From positions 7,056,989 to 7,120,988 of the forward strand of contig CAIIXF020000006.1 of assembly GCA_903813345.2 (NCBI GenBank): DNA of 64,000 nucleotides, written 5' to 3'. The notes below the pieces were generated by a model. The model was not told the origin of the DNA. It did no database searches and saw only the letters and a program-made list of their open reading frames with translations. The DNA is from Owenia fusiformis. Lineage: Eukaryota > Annelida > Polychaeta > Sabellida > Oweniidae. The position numbers were made by a program, and so were the translations under genes. This document shows positions 54,401 to 64,000 of this stretch, in pieces (positions within the stretch are counted from its first letter, which is position 1; every line of letters begins with the position of its first letter).

Positions 54401-57400
54401 TGTTTTGGAGCCACGTGAGATTCTGATAATCGACTAGCACCCACTTGAAGGCCTATTTGCACATACCTGAAAATGAGAAAAATCATAATTTTTGAAATGA
54501 GAATTTTGTACCCAATAAAGAAACTCTTGGGGAAAACACTGTGGATTGATAGTATGATGTTTCATGCCCTATCATGTTGAAAAATGTTCCTCGACTAGAG
54601 ATAATGATTCCTGTCCTTTTTCATGAAATATAAGCTTAGGTATGTTCCAATATATTGTCAAACTGGATATATTTATAGCTATTTAAGATTTTTCTTTACA
54701 ACAGTTTAATAGATGTGATTTATTAAACAGTTTTGCAAAAAATTATAATATTTTTATTTCTTCTATTTTCAGTATTGAATTTGACAGGGACTGTGATTTC
54801 TTTGCCATAGCAGGGGTAACCAAGAAAATAAAGGTTAGAAATAAAAATTGTATTCTGAAAAACAGATCTAATATAAAGTAACAATTTTGTGACTGAAGTC
54901 AATGGAAAAAAATTGGTTAAAAAAATGAAGTATCATGAAGCACAATTCTCTCGTCATGAATGTTTACTTCCAGTTAATCGAAATAAAGATGAGATGTGCA
55001 CACACTTTCATTGAATGCATTTTCATGCCCATTTGAAAAATCCATTAAAACATATCCATGTATATCCAAAGAGCTCACTAATCCAAACACCTCCTAATGT
55101 GAACACTTTCTTCTGGTCCCATTTTTTCTTCCATTGAAGCCAATGTTACAAAACCTTGAAATGTGAACACCTTCCAGTTTGAACAGTGAACAATCATATT
55201 TAAAATTTAACCTGTCTTATTATGAAATATGACATGTTTGATTCAAAATCAATCAGATATTTTATATTGATCACTGTTTTTATGATGTCTATACTTTTGA
55301 AAAAACATTGAATGGTTTCAGTCATAATGTATTGAAAATGTGTTCACTTCTCTTCAAAATCAAAAATCTTGCAAACGCAAAAACATCAAAATGTGAACAC
55401 CTAATATGATCATTTTAGCTGGTAGTAATGATGTTCGGATAAGACAGGTTTTACTGTAGAATCACTGGACATGTTAGACCAAGCAATCATCTAAAAAAAA
55501 CAGTTTTTCATTGATTCAGTGTTTGTTATCCCAACGAACAAAGTTCGGTAGGGATATAGTGAAGCCCTCCGTCCGTCCGTCAGTCCGTCAGTCAGTCAGT
55601 CCGTCCGTCCGGAAGATAACTCAAATATTAGTTGACGGATTTTCTTCATATTTGGTGGAAAGATGTATATTGATAAATAGTGTTACGCATTTTTTCAAGA
55701 TGGTCGCCGCTTTAAAAATGACGGGACTTTTTCGCAAAAATTATTCATTCTAAACCAAAGCAATTAATATTATTGTTTGAAATTTTGGTAGTATATTTGC
55801 AACATCTATCTATTTCACATATGTTCCGTGTTTTTCATCCTGACCCCCAGGGGTCGTGTATGGGGGGTCAGGAAAACAGAAATTTTCGCTAATTTCTAGA
55901 ACTTTCTGAAGTATAGCTTTATTATACTCAAATGAAAGGCAATTAAGAGTAGATTGCAAATATTGTATCTTTTTTTCTGATTCGAGCCTCGTAAAATTCA
56001 AAATGGCCGTCTAATGTACGATTTCACAATAATTTTTCGATCCCTTCAAAGTATGGCTATATTATACTCAAATTGAAGGAATCTTTAAGTAGATCACAAT
56101 TATGGTATTATTTTTCAGATTTGTACCTCAGAAAATTCAAAATGGCTGCTTTGCAGGAATTCGCAATTCTAAAATCTAAATTCTTTTTCAATTTTTACCA
56201 AAGTAATGTCAAATGAGTATAATTGATTGGAATTCGGTAATTTATATTTTGTTCGTTGGGATTTGCTACTCCGCGGAGTTGCCCTTATTTGATTCTCCAT
56301 AACTCAAACTTTGAGTGTGAGGACCCTATATTAATATGATTTTAACAAGTTAATGCTATAAGTGCTATGTGTTGTAGGTCTTTGAGTATTCAACAGTCAT
56401 ACAAGATGCAGTAGACATGCATTATCCTGTTGGGGAAATGGTGTGTAATTCAAAAATAAGGTAAGACAAGTCTGTTAGGAACAAGGTCAATATATTGACA
56501 TATGGCCATGAAGATAATGCATTGCATGATTTCACTCAATTGATTGTATTTTGGGAGGAGGTAAAGTGATATCTGAAAGGAACATTTTTCAGTAACACTT
56601 TTGGCTTTTTTTTTTGGGTTTCAGTTGCGTGATGTGGAGCTCTTACCACAAGAACATCCTGGCGAGTTCAGACTACGAGGGCACAGTGACACTCTGGGAT
56701 GCATTTGTTGCAACTAAAACTAAAACCTTCCAGGTACTTCATAGTAATAACACATCTCAAATTTCACTAATAACAGCGCAACAATTGAACCCATAAAGGC
56801 TCAAGTTATATTGCACATTTAGAAAATGTGCCTGGTAGTTTTCAAATGATTAATGACTTAAATTGGCTCAACCTCTAATTCCAAATCACACTGACCCCCC
56901 CCCCCCCAAAAAAAAAAAGTCATGACAATCTGTACTCACATAGCTAATTATCCCATTCTGAACTTCAATGAGAAATAACAACTTCATAGATTTTCATTTA
57001 TACTTTATATTTTTTTTAGATCTGATTATTTTTATTTGTATCACAATATTTGTAGCTAATAATCTATACTTTTACCTAATAGGAACATGAAAAAAGGTGC
57101 TGGAGTGTTGACTTCAATCGCATGGATCCAAAGCTTATAGCCTCAGGCTCAGACGATGCAAAAGTGAAGCTTTGGTCAATCAATGCTGAACACAGTATCG
57201 CAAGTCTTGAAGCTAAGGCCAACGTTTGCTGTGTCAAGTTCAATCCTGAAAGCAGATACCATCTGGCTTTCGGATCTGCAGGTATGGTTTCTTTAACATG
57301 ATGCATTTGATGTTTTGCCATATGTCTTTGGTTTGAGCTTTCATATACTGTGGTCATTTTCATATTTGTAATACATGAGTTTGTTATCCCATCGAACGAA

Positions 57401-60266
57401 GTTCGGAGGGATATAGGGAACGCCTCCGTCTGTCCGTCCGTTTGTCCGTACGTACGTCCGTCTGTCCGTCCGTCCGGGCAATAACTCAAATACCGTTGGC
57501 CCAATTTTGTTCATATTTTGTACACATATACCCTATGGGGGTAGAAGTTCTCCTCGAAAGCCGATTTTCAAAATGGCCGCTCATTTAAAAATGGCGGCCA
57601 TTTTAGTGCCGATTTTACTGTAATTTAGGTGCAATATGTAAAACTGTAATTGCAATATGTTTTAAATGTAAAAAAATTATATAGGACATTGATAAAGCTA
57701 GAAATGTAGATATTAAAGAAGCACATGGCAGCCATCTTGAAAAATGGCAGCCTTTTATTCGTTATTTTAAGATTTTTGCTGTAACTCAAGAAGTAGTAGA
57801 GCGATTTTGTTCATATTTGGTATGTGAATACTATAAGCATGGCTCACTGTCTAATGACACTTTTGGTAGGAGGCGGCCATTTTGAAAAATGGCCACCATT
57901 TTGAAAAATGGCCGCCATTTTAACATATTTTACTATAACTCAAAAAGTAGTGGAGCGATTTTGTTCATATTTGGTTTGTGAATACTATAAGCATGGCACA
58001 CTGTCTAATAATACTTTTGGTAGAAGGCGGCCATTTTGAAAAATGGCCGCCATTTTAACGTATTTTACTTTAACTCAAAAAGTAGTGGAGCGATTTTGTT
58101 CATATTTGGTATGTGAATAATATAAGCATGGCACACTGTCTAATGACACTTTTGGTAGAAGGTGGCCATTTTGAAAAATGGCTGCCATTTTAACGTTTTT
58201 TACTATAACTTGAAAAGTGGTGGAGCGATTTTGTTCATATTTGGTATGTGAATATTATAAGCATGGTACACTGTCTAATGACACTTTTGGTAGAAGGTGA
58301 CCATTTTAAAAAATGGCCGCCATTTAAACGTATTTTACTGGGCCTTTACTTGTTATTTTACAATTTTTGCTGTAACTTGAAAAGTAATGGAGCGATTTTG
58401 TTCATATTTGGTATGTGAATACTATAAGCATGGCACACTGTCTAATGACACTTTTGGTAGAAGGCGGCCATTTTGAAAAATGGCCACCATTTTAAAGTAT
58501 TTTACTATAACTCGAAAAGTAGTGGAGCGATTTTGTTCATATTTGGTTGCGAATGCTAGAAAAAAAGCATATTACTTCTGATGACAACTTGGCTAGTGAG
58601 CAACCATTTTGAAAATGGTGGCCTTTCTTGTGTGTTATTTTATGATATTTGCTATATATTTCGTTTGTAAAAATGCCAGCCATTTCTGTTCGATGGGATT
58701 CGCTACGCTTTGGCGTTGCCGTTGTTCTGGTTACAGCCAGTCGAATTCCAGAAGTAAATTAATCAAATTGTTTCATTTTCCAAAGGTCAATTTAGTAAAT
58801 TGTTCACCTCTTTTTGAACAATCAGAATTGAATATTTTTACTGAGTTTCTGACAGTGTAAAATGTCTTCGCCTCTCGTCTGAACAAATGCTGTAAATATC
58901 TATCATGACACACCCCGTATCCTTTTCAGATCACTGTGTTCATTATTATGATCTACGACACACCAAACAAGCGCTCACTGTATTCAAGGGCCATAGAAAA
59001 GCAGTATCATACACTAAGTTTGCTAACCGTACAGAACTTGTATCAGCGTAAGTAAATCTTTCTCTTCCTCAAATTCTTTATAAATTCATTTTGATTTGGT
59101 GAGTTTCTTATTGTTGTACATTAAAGCGAAACTTTATTTTGGATGCTAATGAATACTTTAATTGTTTCCATCCTGGAAATTCTGAAATTCATTTATATGA
59201 GTTCTAGATTTATCTGTTAGATTTTTTACAATATGATCAAAAAGTTGTATATTTTTATATGATGGTCAAAACTGTTGAATATGAGAAATGATCAAATAAG
59301 TTCAATATGTTTCCAGTTCCACAGACAGCCAACTGAAGTTATGGAATGTTAACTCTCCACAATGTATAAGGACATTCAAGGGACATACAAACGAGAAAAA
59401 CTTTGTGGGCCTCGCATCAGATGGAGATTATTTAGCGTGTGGCAGTGAGAATAACTCCCTCTATATTTATTACAAAGGACTATCAAAGCATCTGCTTACC
59501 TATAAGTTTGATACTGTAAGGAGTGTCCTGGTAAGTAAGGGTAAAGCTGATATTCTAAACCCCTTCATTTCCGCGATGAATATCATGCTCTTAAATACTT
59601 ATGGTCATTTTTAAAAAAGTAAAGTCAAAAATTCTTAACTGGTTTGGTCATACTTTTAAAAAGGCCCAAAGTTTCAAAGAATTGGCCTCTCTATTCAAAG
59701 TTCCTACACTGGGTGCAGAGTCAATAAAATGCTCTAATTTTTAAAGTATAGCCAATACATATAAACTACATGTATATCTAAGTATCCAGAGGGTATTATG
59801 ATTAAATGATTTGGAATTTGATTTATTTACAGGAGAAAGAGAAGAAAGAGGAAGATTCTAATGAGTTTGTCAGTGCAGTATGTTGGAGACCCGTGAGTAC
59901 AAATAGAATGCACATTTAGAAATATAAAGTGTATGTAGTAAATTGCACTTTAAGAAATATACACAGTGTATGTAGCAAGTACATGTATATTACAAATGGC
60001 TAGATCCAAAAATTTTGTTAACTTCTTTTAGATATTAAGATTTTTTTTTGCTTCATTGAGTTTGTTTTATACTAAACAATTGCTAATAGTGCTTACTGTA
60101 AAATGTGCTTTTTCAGAGCTCTAATGTTATTTCTCGGAGCTCTAATGTATCTGTATGTTATTTTTTGGGGCTCAGTTTAATAATATATGTGTATGTTTTT
60201 CAGGGCTCTAATGTATGTGTAGCAGCCAACAGCCAGGGAGTCATTAAGGTTCTGGAGCTGATTTGA
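42413..60266 (+). CDS. COP1: COP1 (RFWD2) E3 ubiquitin ligase, eighteen exons
   Basis: Exons: 42413-42522, 45078-45137, 47988-48085, 48383-48453, 48754-48855, 50107-50175, 50729-50827, 51180-51269, 51608-51716, 52111-52324, 54773-54833, 56378-56460, 56625-56733, 57083-57281, 58930-59047, 59317-59530, 59833-59892, 60204-60266. The sum is 1929 bp, or 642 residues (human about 730, with a longer Ser/Gly N-terminus). Order: basic KRRKR patch, C3HC4 RING (CPICFEMM, CGHSFCHKC, CPKC; residues 37-76), coiled coil (about 113-203, [20 protein letters not shown]), then a seven-blade WD40 domain (about 341-642) with [25 protein letters not shown] and [13 protein letters not shown]1 is the substrate receptor and RING ligase of DET1/CUL4-linked complexes that degrade transcription factors such as JUN, ETS proteins and p53 in vertebrates. 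The WD40 face binds VP motifs. AATAAA at 60913-60918 is a likely poly(A) signal. Confidence 0.96.
42523..47987 (+). other. COP1 introns 1 and 2 (long, interrupted only by exon 45078-45137)
   Basis: Intron 1 (2.6 kb) contains the hairpin element at 43239-43390. Intron 2 (2.85 kb) is AT-rich with no repeat or coding signal that I can support. The first RING cysteines are split by these introns (TG/T and TG/C codon breaks). Confidence 0.8.
43239..43390. repeat. Hairpin element of about 150 bp
   Basis: Left arm CATTCTATGGAGGGCAATGC and right arm GCAACAGGTATTGCCCTCCA, then TAGAATG, pair over about 47 bp, including TTTCAATGATTTTTGCAG with CTGCAAAAATCATTGAAA. The loop is about 38 bp. It lies in COP1 intron 1. 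Confidence 0.85.
48985..49768. mobile_element. TA-flanked inverted-repeat element of 780 bp in COP1 intron 5
   Basis: TACCGTATTCTCTGTAATTA at 48985 is perfectly inverted as TAATTACAGAGAATACGGTA ending at 49768. GCGCCCA/GGGCGC motifs sit just inside both ends. TA dinucleotides at the extremes fit mariner-type insertion. There is an internal copy of the end (GAGAATACGGTA) near 49178. No transposase is seen. Confidence 0.85.
50247..50389. repeat. Inverted-repeat MITE in COP1 intron 6
   Basis: ACAAAATATTTTAGATTTGC at the left pairs with GCAAATCTAAAACATTTT at the right. The centre, AACAGATTACTGTTTTTGCA and TATACTGTACATGTACAGTG, recurs at 51827-51866. Confidence 0.7.
51340..51545. repeat. Imperfect AGATAGATGTCAACATAT tandem repeat
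   Basis: About ten irregular copies of an 18-30 bp unit in COP1 intron 8. Reading frames across it (Thr/Ile/Leu-rich on the - strand) are artefacts. Confidence 0.75.
52438..54289. mobile_element. 1.85 kb terminal-inverted-repeat element in COP1 intron 10
   Basis: AGTAAATTTTGCCTATTAAT then GGATGATAC at the left pairs with GTATCATCCGTTAATAGGCA then AAATTTACT at the right. Subterminal copies of GTTAATTGACGGA and GTATCGTCCGTTAATGGGCA occur near both ends. The interior includes GCCGAATATTCGG-type palindromes (53040-53090) and no intact transposase. Probably a non-autonomous or decayed DNA transposon of unknown superfamily. Confidence 0.75.
55080..55458. mobile_element. Long member of the ACAGTAAAACCTGT MITE family
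   Basis: The right end AAGACAGGTTTTACTGTA is typical of the family. The body is full of ATGTGAACACCT units. The left edge is unclear (around TCACTAATCCAAACACCTCC). It lies in COP1 intron 11. Confidence 0.55.
55522..56290 (+). repeat. GTTATCCCAACGAAC element, copy 1
   Basis: It starts TTGTTATCCCAACGAACAAA then GTTCGGTAGGGATATAG, followed by a CCGT/CAGT microsatellite and AGATAACTCAAATATTAGTT, and ends TTCGTTGGGATTTGCTACTC then CGCGGAGTTGCCCTT. The outer ends are short inverted repeats (CCCAACGAAC/GTTCGTTGGG). It is in COP1 intron 11, in the same orientation as the second copy at 57381. Confidence 0.75.
57381..58729 (+). repeat. GTTATCCCATCGAACGAAG element, copy 2, with internal tandem units
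   Basis: Same head (then CCGT repeats and AATAACTCAAATACC) and same tail (TGTTCGATGGGATTCGCTAC) as copy 1. The middle holds about six tandem units of 130-190 bp: AGTAGTGGAGCGATTTTGTT, CATATTTGGTATGTGAATAC, TATAAGCATGGCACACTGTC, TAATGACACTTTTGGTAGAA, GGCGGCCATTTTGAAAAATG, GCCGCCATTTTAACG. It lies in COP1 intron 14. Asp-Gly-Arg-Thr-rich reading frames come from the CCGT repeat. Confidence 0.85.
60113..60203 (+). repeat. Tandem near-copies of the acceptor and start of COP1 exon 18
   Basis: TTTTTCAGAGCTCTAATGTT, TTCTCGGAGCTCTAATGTAT and the true TTTTTCAGGGCTCTAATGTA are three successive versions of the same acceptor-plus-exon-start. The first retains a usable AG. Confidence 0.75.
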
Positions 60267-62446
60267 AAAAATCATTGCAACACAGAGTGACTTGAATATG
60301 GGTTTAACTTGAGTACAAATTGTACTTAGAGTTTGGCAGATATGATCTAACTCGGGTACAGTACCTTGGTTACAAATTTACCAGTTACCAAAACAGAGAC
60401 TCATACTTCAATGGTCAATTTGCCCTGAATAGAAGACTAATGAGTGTGTTGCAACAATATGGATACATCATCCCTCAGGTATTAAATGAACTGAGCCATA
60501 ACCAGTAATTGGACTAGTCCAACTTGGGGAGTGAATCTGGGTCATCTGCATACATCACCCCTTGAAGCAAATTGACTAATCCACAATGACAAATAGGAAG
60601 AGTTCATTATTATTTGATAGTGCAGGGATGATAATTTTGAGTGGTCTTCACAAGATGGTATCATTGATGTGGAATTACCATTTTTATCGCAGTTTCTCTC
60701 TGTCTCAAGGCAAAGGAAGAGATAGAAAATGGAGATATTTAGATATGTTTGAAAATTAAGTTTAAGCTTGATGGTGAAAATATGCACCCCAAAACAACTG
60801 CTACAACTAGTGTCATATCTATTGGGCATCATAAGGTTTTGAATGTGCATTGAAAAGCTACATCATGCATAGGACGAGTCATGAACCATGAGACCTATTG
60901 GTTAATGGTAATAATAAAGGACCAGATGCCATTTTACTGTCTTTACATATACATGCTGAAAAATAGGCTGGGTCAGAACAAATGTGACTTGCTTTGTTCT
61001 TCTTAGCTGGCACCTTTGTAACACTCCTGATCTGAAATGATTCATTGAATTTGAAAGTGTCTTAATCTATCACTGATGCCACACTTTCTCTGATTTATTT
61101 AAACATATTAAATGTCACTTGAAGGATATCTGAATGGTGAATATGTTATATGAATATTTTCATATTGAATAAGGCACTACAGGGAAATACCCCCTTCTCA
61201 TTTGATTGTTCTGAATTTACAAGCAGCTAATTTATACATGAATCGAGTGTTGTTTTTAATAGAAGACCATGGGCTTATAAAGAAATATGGCCCTTAAGTC
61301 AAATAATAGTTACAGTTATTGAGTGCATTGTATTTAAATTATTTATATAACTTAAAATTCATGTGCCTTTTATATTAAATACATGTATTCAGAATAGTGT
61401 AACATAGACATTTGACAATGTTTTAATTTATTTATTTATTGGTAGCCCTAATTGGCTATATCATATGTTCAAAATTGAACTAAAGAAATCTCATACTCTA
61501 AGAGAAATGATTTTCTTTTGAAAAAGTGTATGTAATAGATACAATTGTATACATTTTGGGTCCAATAAATGAAGGGATTTAGAGCTACATATGAGCCCAT
61601 GGTCTTTAATAAGGTATTTATTTATTTATAAATAGTACGACTCACAAGACTGATGGTTTACACTGTACTGGTACAAATTGTATCTGATCTTTTTGGCTAA
61701 CAAATAAATAACAATATTGTACATGTGTATAATATGTTCATTGGGGTCTCATTCAAGTTTTAAAGCTTTTTGGTGTTCAAACTACATTGATGTAAGGCTG
61801 ATATTTTGGAAGTGTAGTTTAAATACAGAGTGACATTCTGCATTAAATGTACCAAAAATGCACTCTCTGGTGTTACAAGAAAGATTTCTTATTTTTGTAT
61901 CATACTTATTTAACCTTTAGGATTTTTATAGCAGCCTTTGGGGGCTATATTGTATTCAGTTTTTTTTCAATGAAAGGTAATACTACTTCAGCTATAGACA
62001 ACAGTATTTCACATCTCTTTCCTATTACTGTATTTATAGAAGTTCAGAGAATTTAGACCCTGCTTTATAATTGGGTATGTATGGGAGGGTGCAGAATATT
62101 CATTCACATTTCTGTACGTTTTCCTAGAATGGGCACTGAAAGCATGTGACATCTTCGCATGCCCTGAGCTCACTTCAGAGTGTGCTGCATAGCAAAGATG
62201 TCCTTGTCACTCAGATAATTTATTTACACCCTTTGTATGATAAAATGTACATTTGTTATTTGTTGATTATATTTTCATCATAACAGAATTAATATTATGT
62301 GTTGATTAATATGTAAATATAGAAGGGTGTACAGTATGTACAAAATGTCAAATAGAAGAATAAATATTGATCATTTAAAATGATAATTTGGTATTATTTG
62401 TAAATGTTTATCTGACATGTATCTGAGTGTTATCTTTTGATTTATA

Positions 62447-62611
62447 TACAGTAAAACCCATCTAAGTGGAACACCTTTGGTACCTCTATAAGGTGTTCCA
62501 CTTGGGAGGTTTTCCAATTATGGGGTTCATTTAACATTAAGTCATTTAGTTTTTGGACTCTGAAAAGTGTTCCACTATCAGAGGTGTTCCAATTTACATG
62601 TTTCACTGTTA
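62447..62611. mobile_element. MITE of the ACAGTAAAACCTGT family
   Basis: TACAGTAAAACCCATCTAAG and TTTACATGTTTCACTGTTA are inverted ends around GTGGAACACCT and AGGTGTTCCACT arms. About 165 bp. Confidence 0.75.
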
Positions 62612-62640
62612 TATATTTTAACATCAAGCAAGAAAGTTAA

Positions 62641-63243
62641 AGGGGCATTCCTGGCCAAATCATTTCTATCCAGATATGCTAGCTATAATCATATATATAT
62701 ATATACTTTCCATATTTGGCGAAACGTAGGAAAATGTTTTAATATAGTCAATATTGACCATTTGAAAATGTAGTGCTCATTTCCAGTAAGCTGTCATCTT
62801 TTAAGATTTCACTCAGGAAGTGATGTCATTGTCTCTCAACTTTTATAACCTTGCCTATAACAGTATAGGAAAGAAGCACTCAATCTCTTCTAAACAGGTA
62901 GTCCTTACTTTATGTGCAAAATATTTTCAGAGATTGTCAGCTAAGGATAAAAGAAGAGACTTAGAAGGATTGAATCATAAGAAGAATATTCAGCTGGTTC
63001 TGTAATTCTTAATAGCTCCTTACCTACTGCTATATGTAAAATTGAGAGTTGATGACATCACTTCCTGAGTGAAATCCCTGGTGAAATCTTAAAAGATGGC
63101 AGCCTACTGGAATTAAACACTCCATTTTAAATGATCAATATTGGTCATATGAAACATTTTCCATGTTCTGCTAAACATGGGAAGTGTATATATGGTTATT
63201 GCTACCATATTAGGAGAGAAATGGTCTGGTAAGGAATATACCT
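62641..63243. mobile_element. TTAA-flanked element with long inverted repeats (piggyBac-type MITE)
   Basis: TTAA lies at 62637-62640 and 63244-63247. The ends AGGGGCATTCCTGGCCAAAT and GGTAAGGAATATACCT are inverted. The arms remain similar for about 190 bp inward, through CATCTTTTAAGATTTCACTC/AGGAAGTGATGTCA and TGACATCACTTCCTGAGTGA. The centre (62830-63040) is unique. TTAA target use is the hallmark of piggyBac elements. Confidence 0.8.
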
Positions 63244-64000
63244 TTAACAAACAAACAAGCCATGATTGCAAATTTTCTGAAGTACATTATACCAATAAGT
63301 GTATTATAATGGCACATGGAATTCTAAAGTTTATTTGATAGATGAATATCAATTATTAGGGATCCTACAATACAACTTTTTTTAAAGTTTTTTAAATTTT
63401 ATTCATATCTCGATGTACAAAAAATGATTTGATTTGATATATGACCCCTTTAATACTATGGAATCCTTTGCCATTAAAATTAGACTAGTTGTCGGTTATC
63501 CTGATATACTTCCTGCTATAAATCGAGCATTAGGGTCAACATGACCTGTAATAATACTTATAGGTGACGTTATCATAACAAAATATTATTTTAGTAAAGT
63601 TAGATTGGGTATATTTAAAAAACACCATTTATGATAGTGTCAACTAATTACAGACCATGCAGACTTGATTTATTTCTAATGAAAAGTTGAACCTTTGTGC
63701 ACTGGTGACATTTTGACTTTCTCGACAGGTCTTGTACCATAGAATTTAAGCAATGCAAAAATATTCAGACAAGCTTAACACATTTTACAATACAGAATAG
63801 AATATTCATCTTGCAACTTTTTTGAGAAATAGTCATAATCCCTTGCAAATTTGTTGTTTTTTATTGTATTTTGTGGGCACGTAAATGACATATCAACAGG
63901 AGGTGTATTGACTAATTTGCAAATTAAATCCACATGAATTATTAATTAGTGGAAATGAAGGACTTCTGGGAGTTATTCACATCTTTTGTTTGACCTTGAC

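Larger units (their letters stand above)
60267..64000. other. Downstream of COP1: 3' UTR and non-coding sequence
   Basis: The COP1 3' UTR probably extends to one of the AATAAA signals (60913-60918, about 61563, about 62360). Beyond that are the MITE at 62447-62611 and the TTAA-flanked element at 62641-63243. No coding exon of another gene was recognised up to the window end. Confidence 0.6.

Noticed and set aside
57076-57504. 142-codon frame on the - strand with DGRTDGRT repeats
   Set aside because: The repeat peptide comes from the CCGT microsatellite of the repeat element and the rest is antisense to COP1 exon 14.
1-64000. tRNA, rRNA or other structured RNA genes
   Set aside because: No cloverleaf with A and B boxes or rRNA-like sequence was recognised by reading; a covariance-model scan would be decisive.

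Overview
This is animal nuclear DNA. It is AT-rich, with interrupted coding regions, GT-AG introns, many small transposons and minisatellites, and only five protein-coding genes in 64 kb. The family mix and the mollusc/annelid-style repeats suggest a marine invertebrate, probably a lophotrochozoan: an animal-type COP1, a secreted fibrinogen-domain protein, a Mab-21/cGAS-like gene and CCGT-rich 'GTTATCCCAACGAAC' elements. I cannot name a species from the sequence alone.

Layout: (1) Positions 671-35171, + strand, hold the 3' part (21 exons, about 1580 codons) of a large TBC1D2/Armus-like Rab-GAP gene whose 5' end lies left of the window. It encodes a coiled coil, a TBC domain with intact arginine and glutamine fingers, a beta-propeller-like region, and a long Ser-rich tail encoded mainly by one 1.97 kb exon. 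(2) Its 18.8 kb intron (8084-26860) holds two genes on the opposite strand. One is a five-exon secreted fibrinogen-related protein (17111-9516). The other is a Mab-21/cGAS-like gene (25808-22059) whose coding sequence is split by a 1.72 kb transposon with a perfect 5-bp target duplication. (3) 35172-40171 is a convergent intergenic region full of inverted-repeat elements, including a decayed mariner-like transposon. (4) XRCC2 (42158-40172, - strand, three exons) and COP1 (42413-60266, + strand, eighteen exons) are divergently transcribed from a shared 254 bp interval carrying an NRF1-like motif. (5) 60267-64000 is non-coding and includes a TTAA-flanked element with long inverted repeats.

Exon boundaries were placed by eye, using acceptor and donor consensus, phase continuity and family alignment from memory. 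In all four spliced gene models the summed exon lengths give an open frame: 1045 or 1038 aa for the fibrinogen gene, 351 for XRCC2, 642 for COP1, and about 1580 in-window for the TBC gene. XRCC2 (RAD51-paralogue recombination factor) and COP1 (ubiquitin ligase) both belong to nuclear genome-maintenance and stress pathways and share a promoter. The fibrinogen and Mab-21 genes both belong to families used in invertebrate innate immunity and sit nested in a housekeeping-type trafficking gene; any regulatory link is inference.

The most notable observations are the exact transposon split of the Mab-21 gene (possibly spliced out as an intron), the TBC-plus-propeller architecture, glycosaminoglycan-type Ser-Gly sites in the fibrinogen protein, a satellite built of nuclear-receptor half-sites, and repeats carrying palindromic YY1-like motifs.
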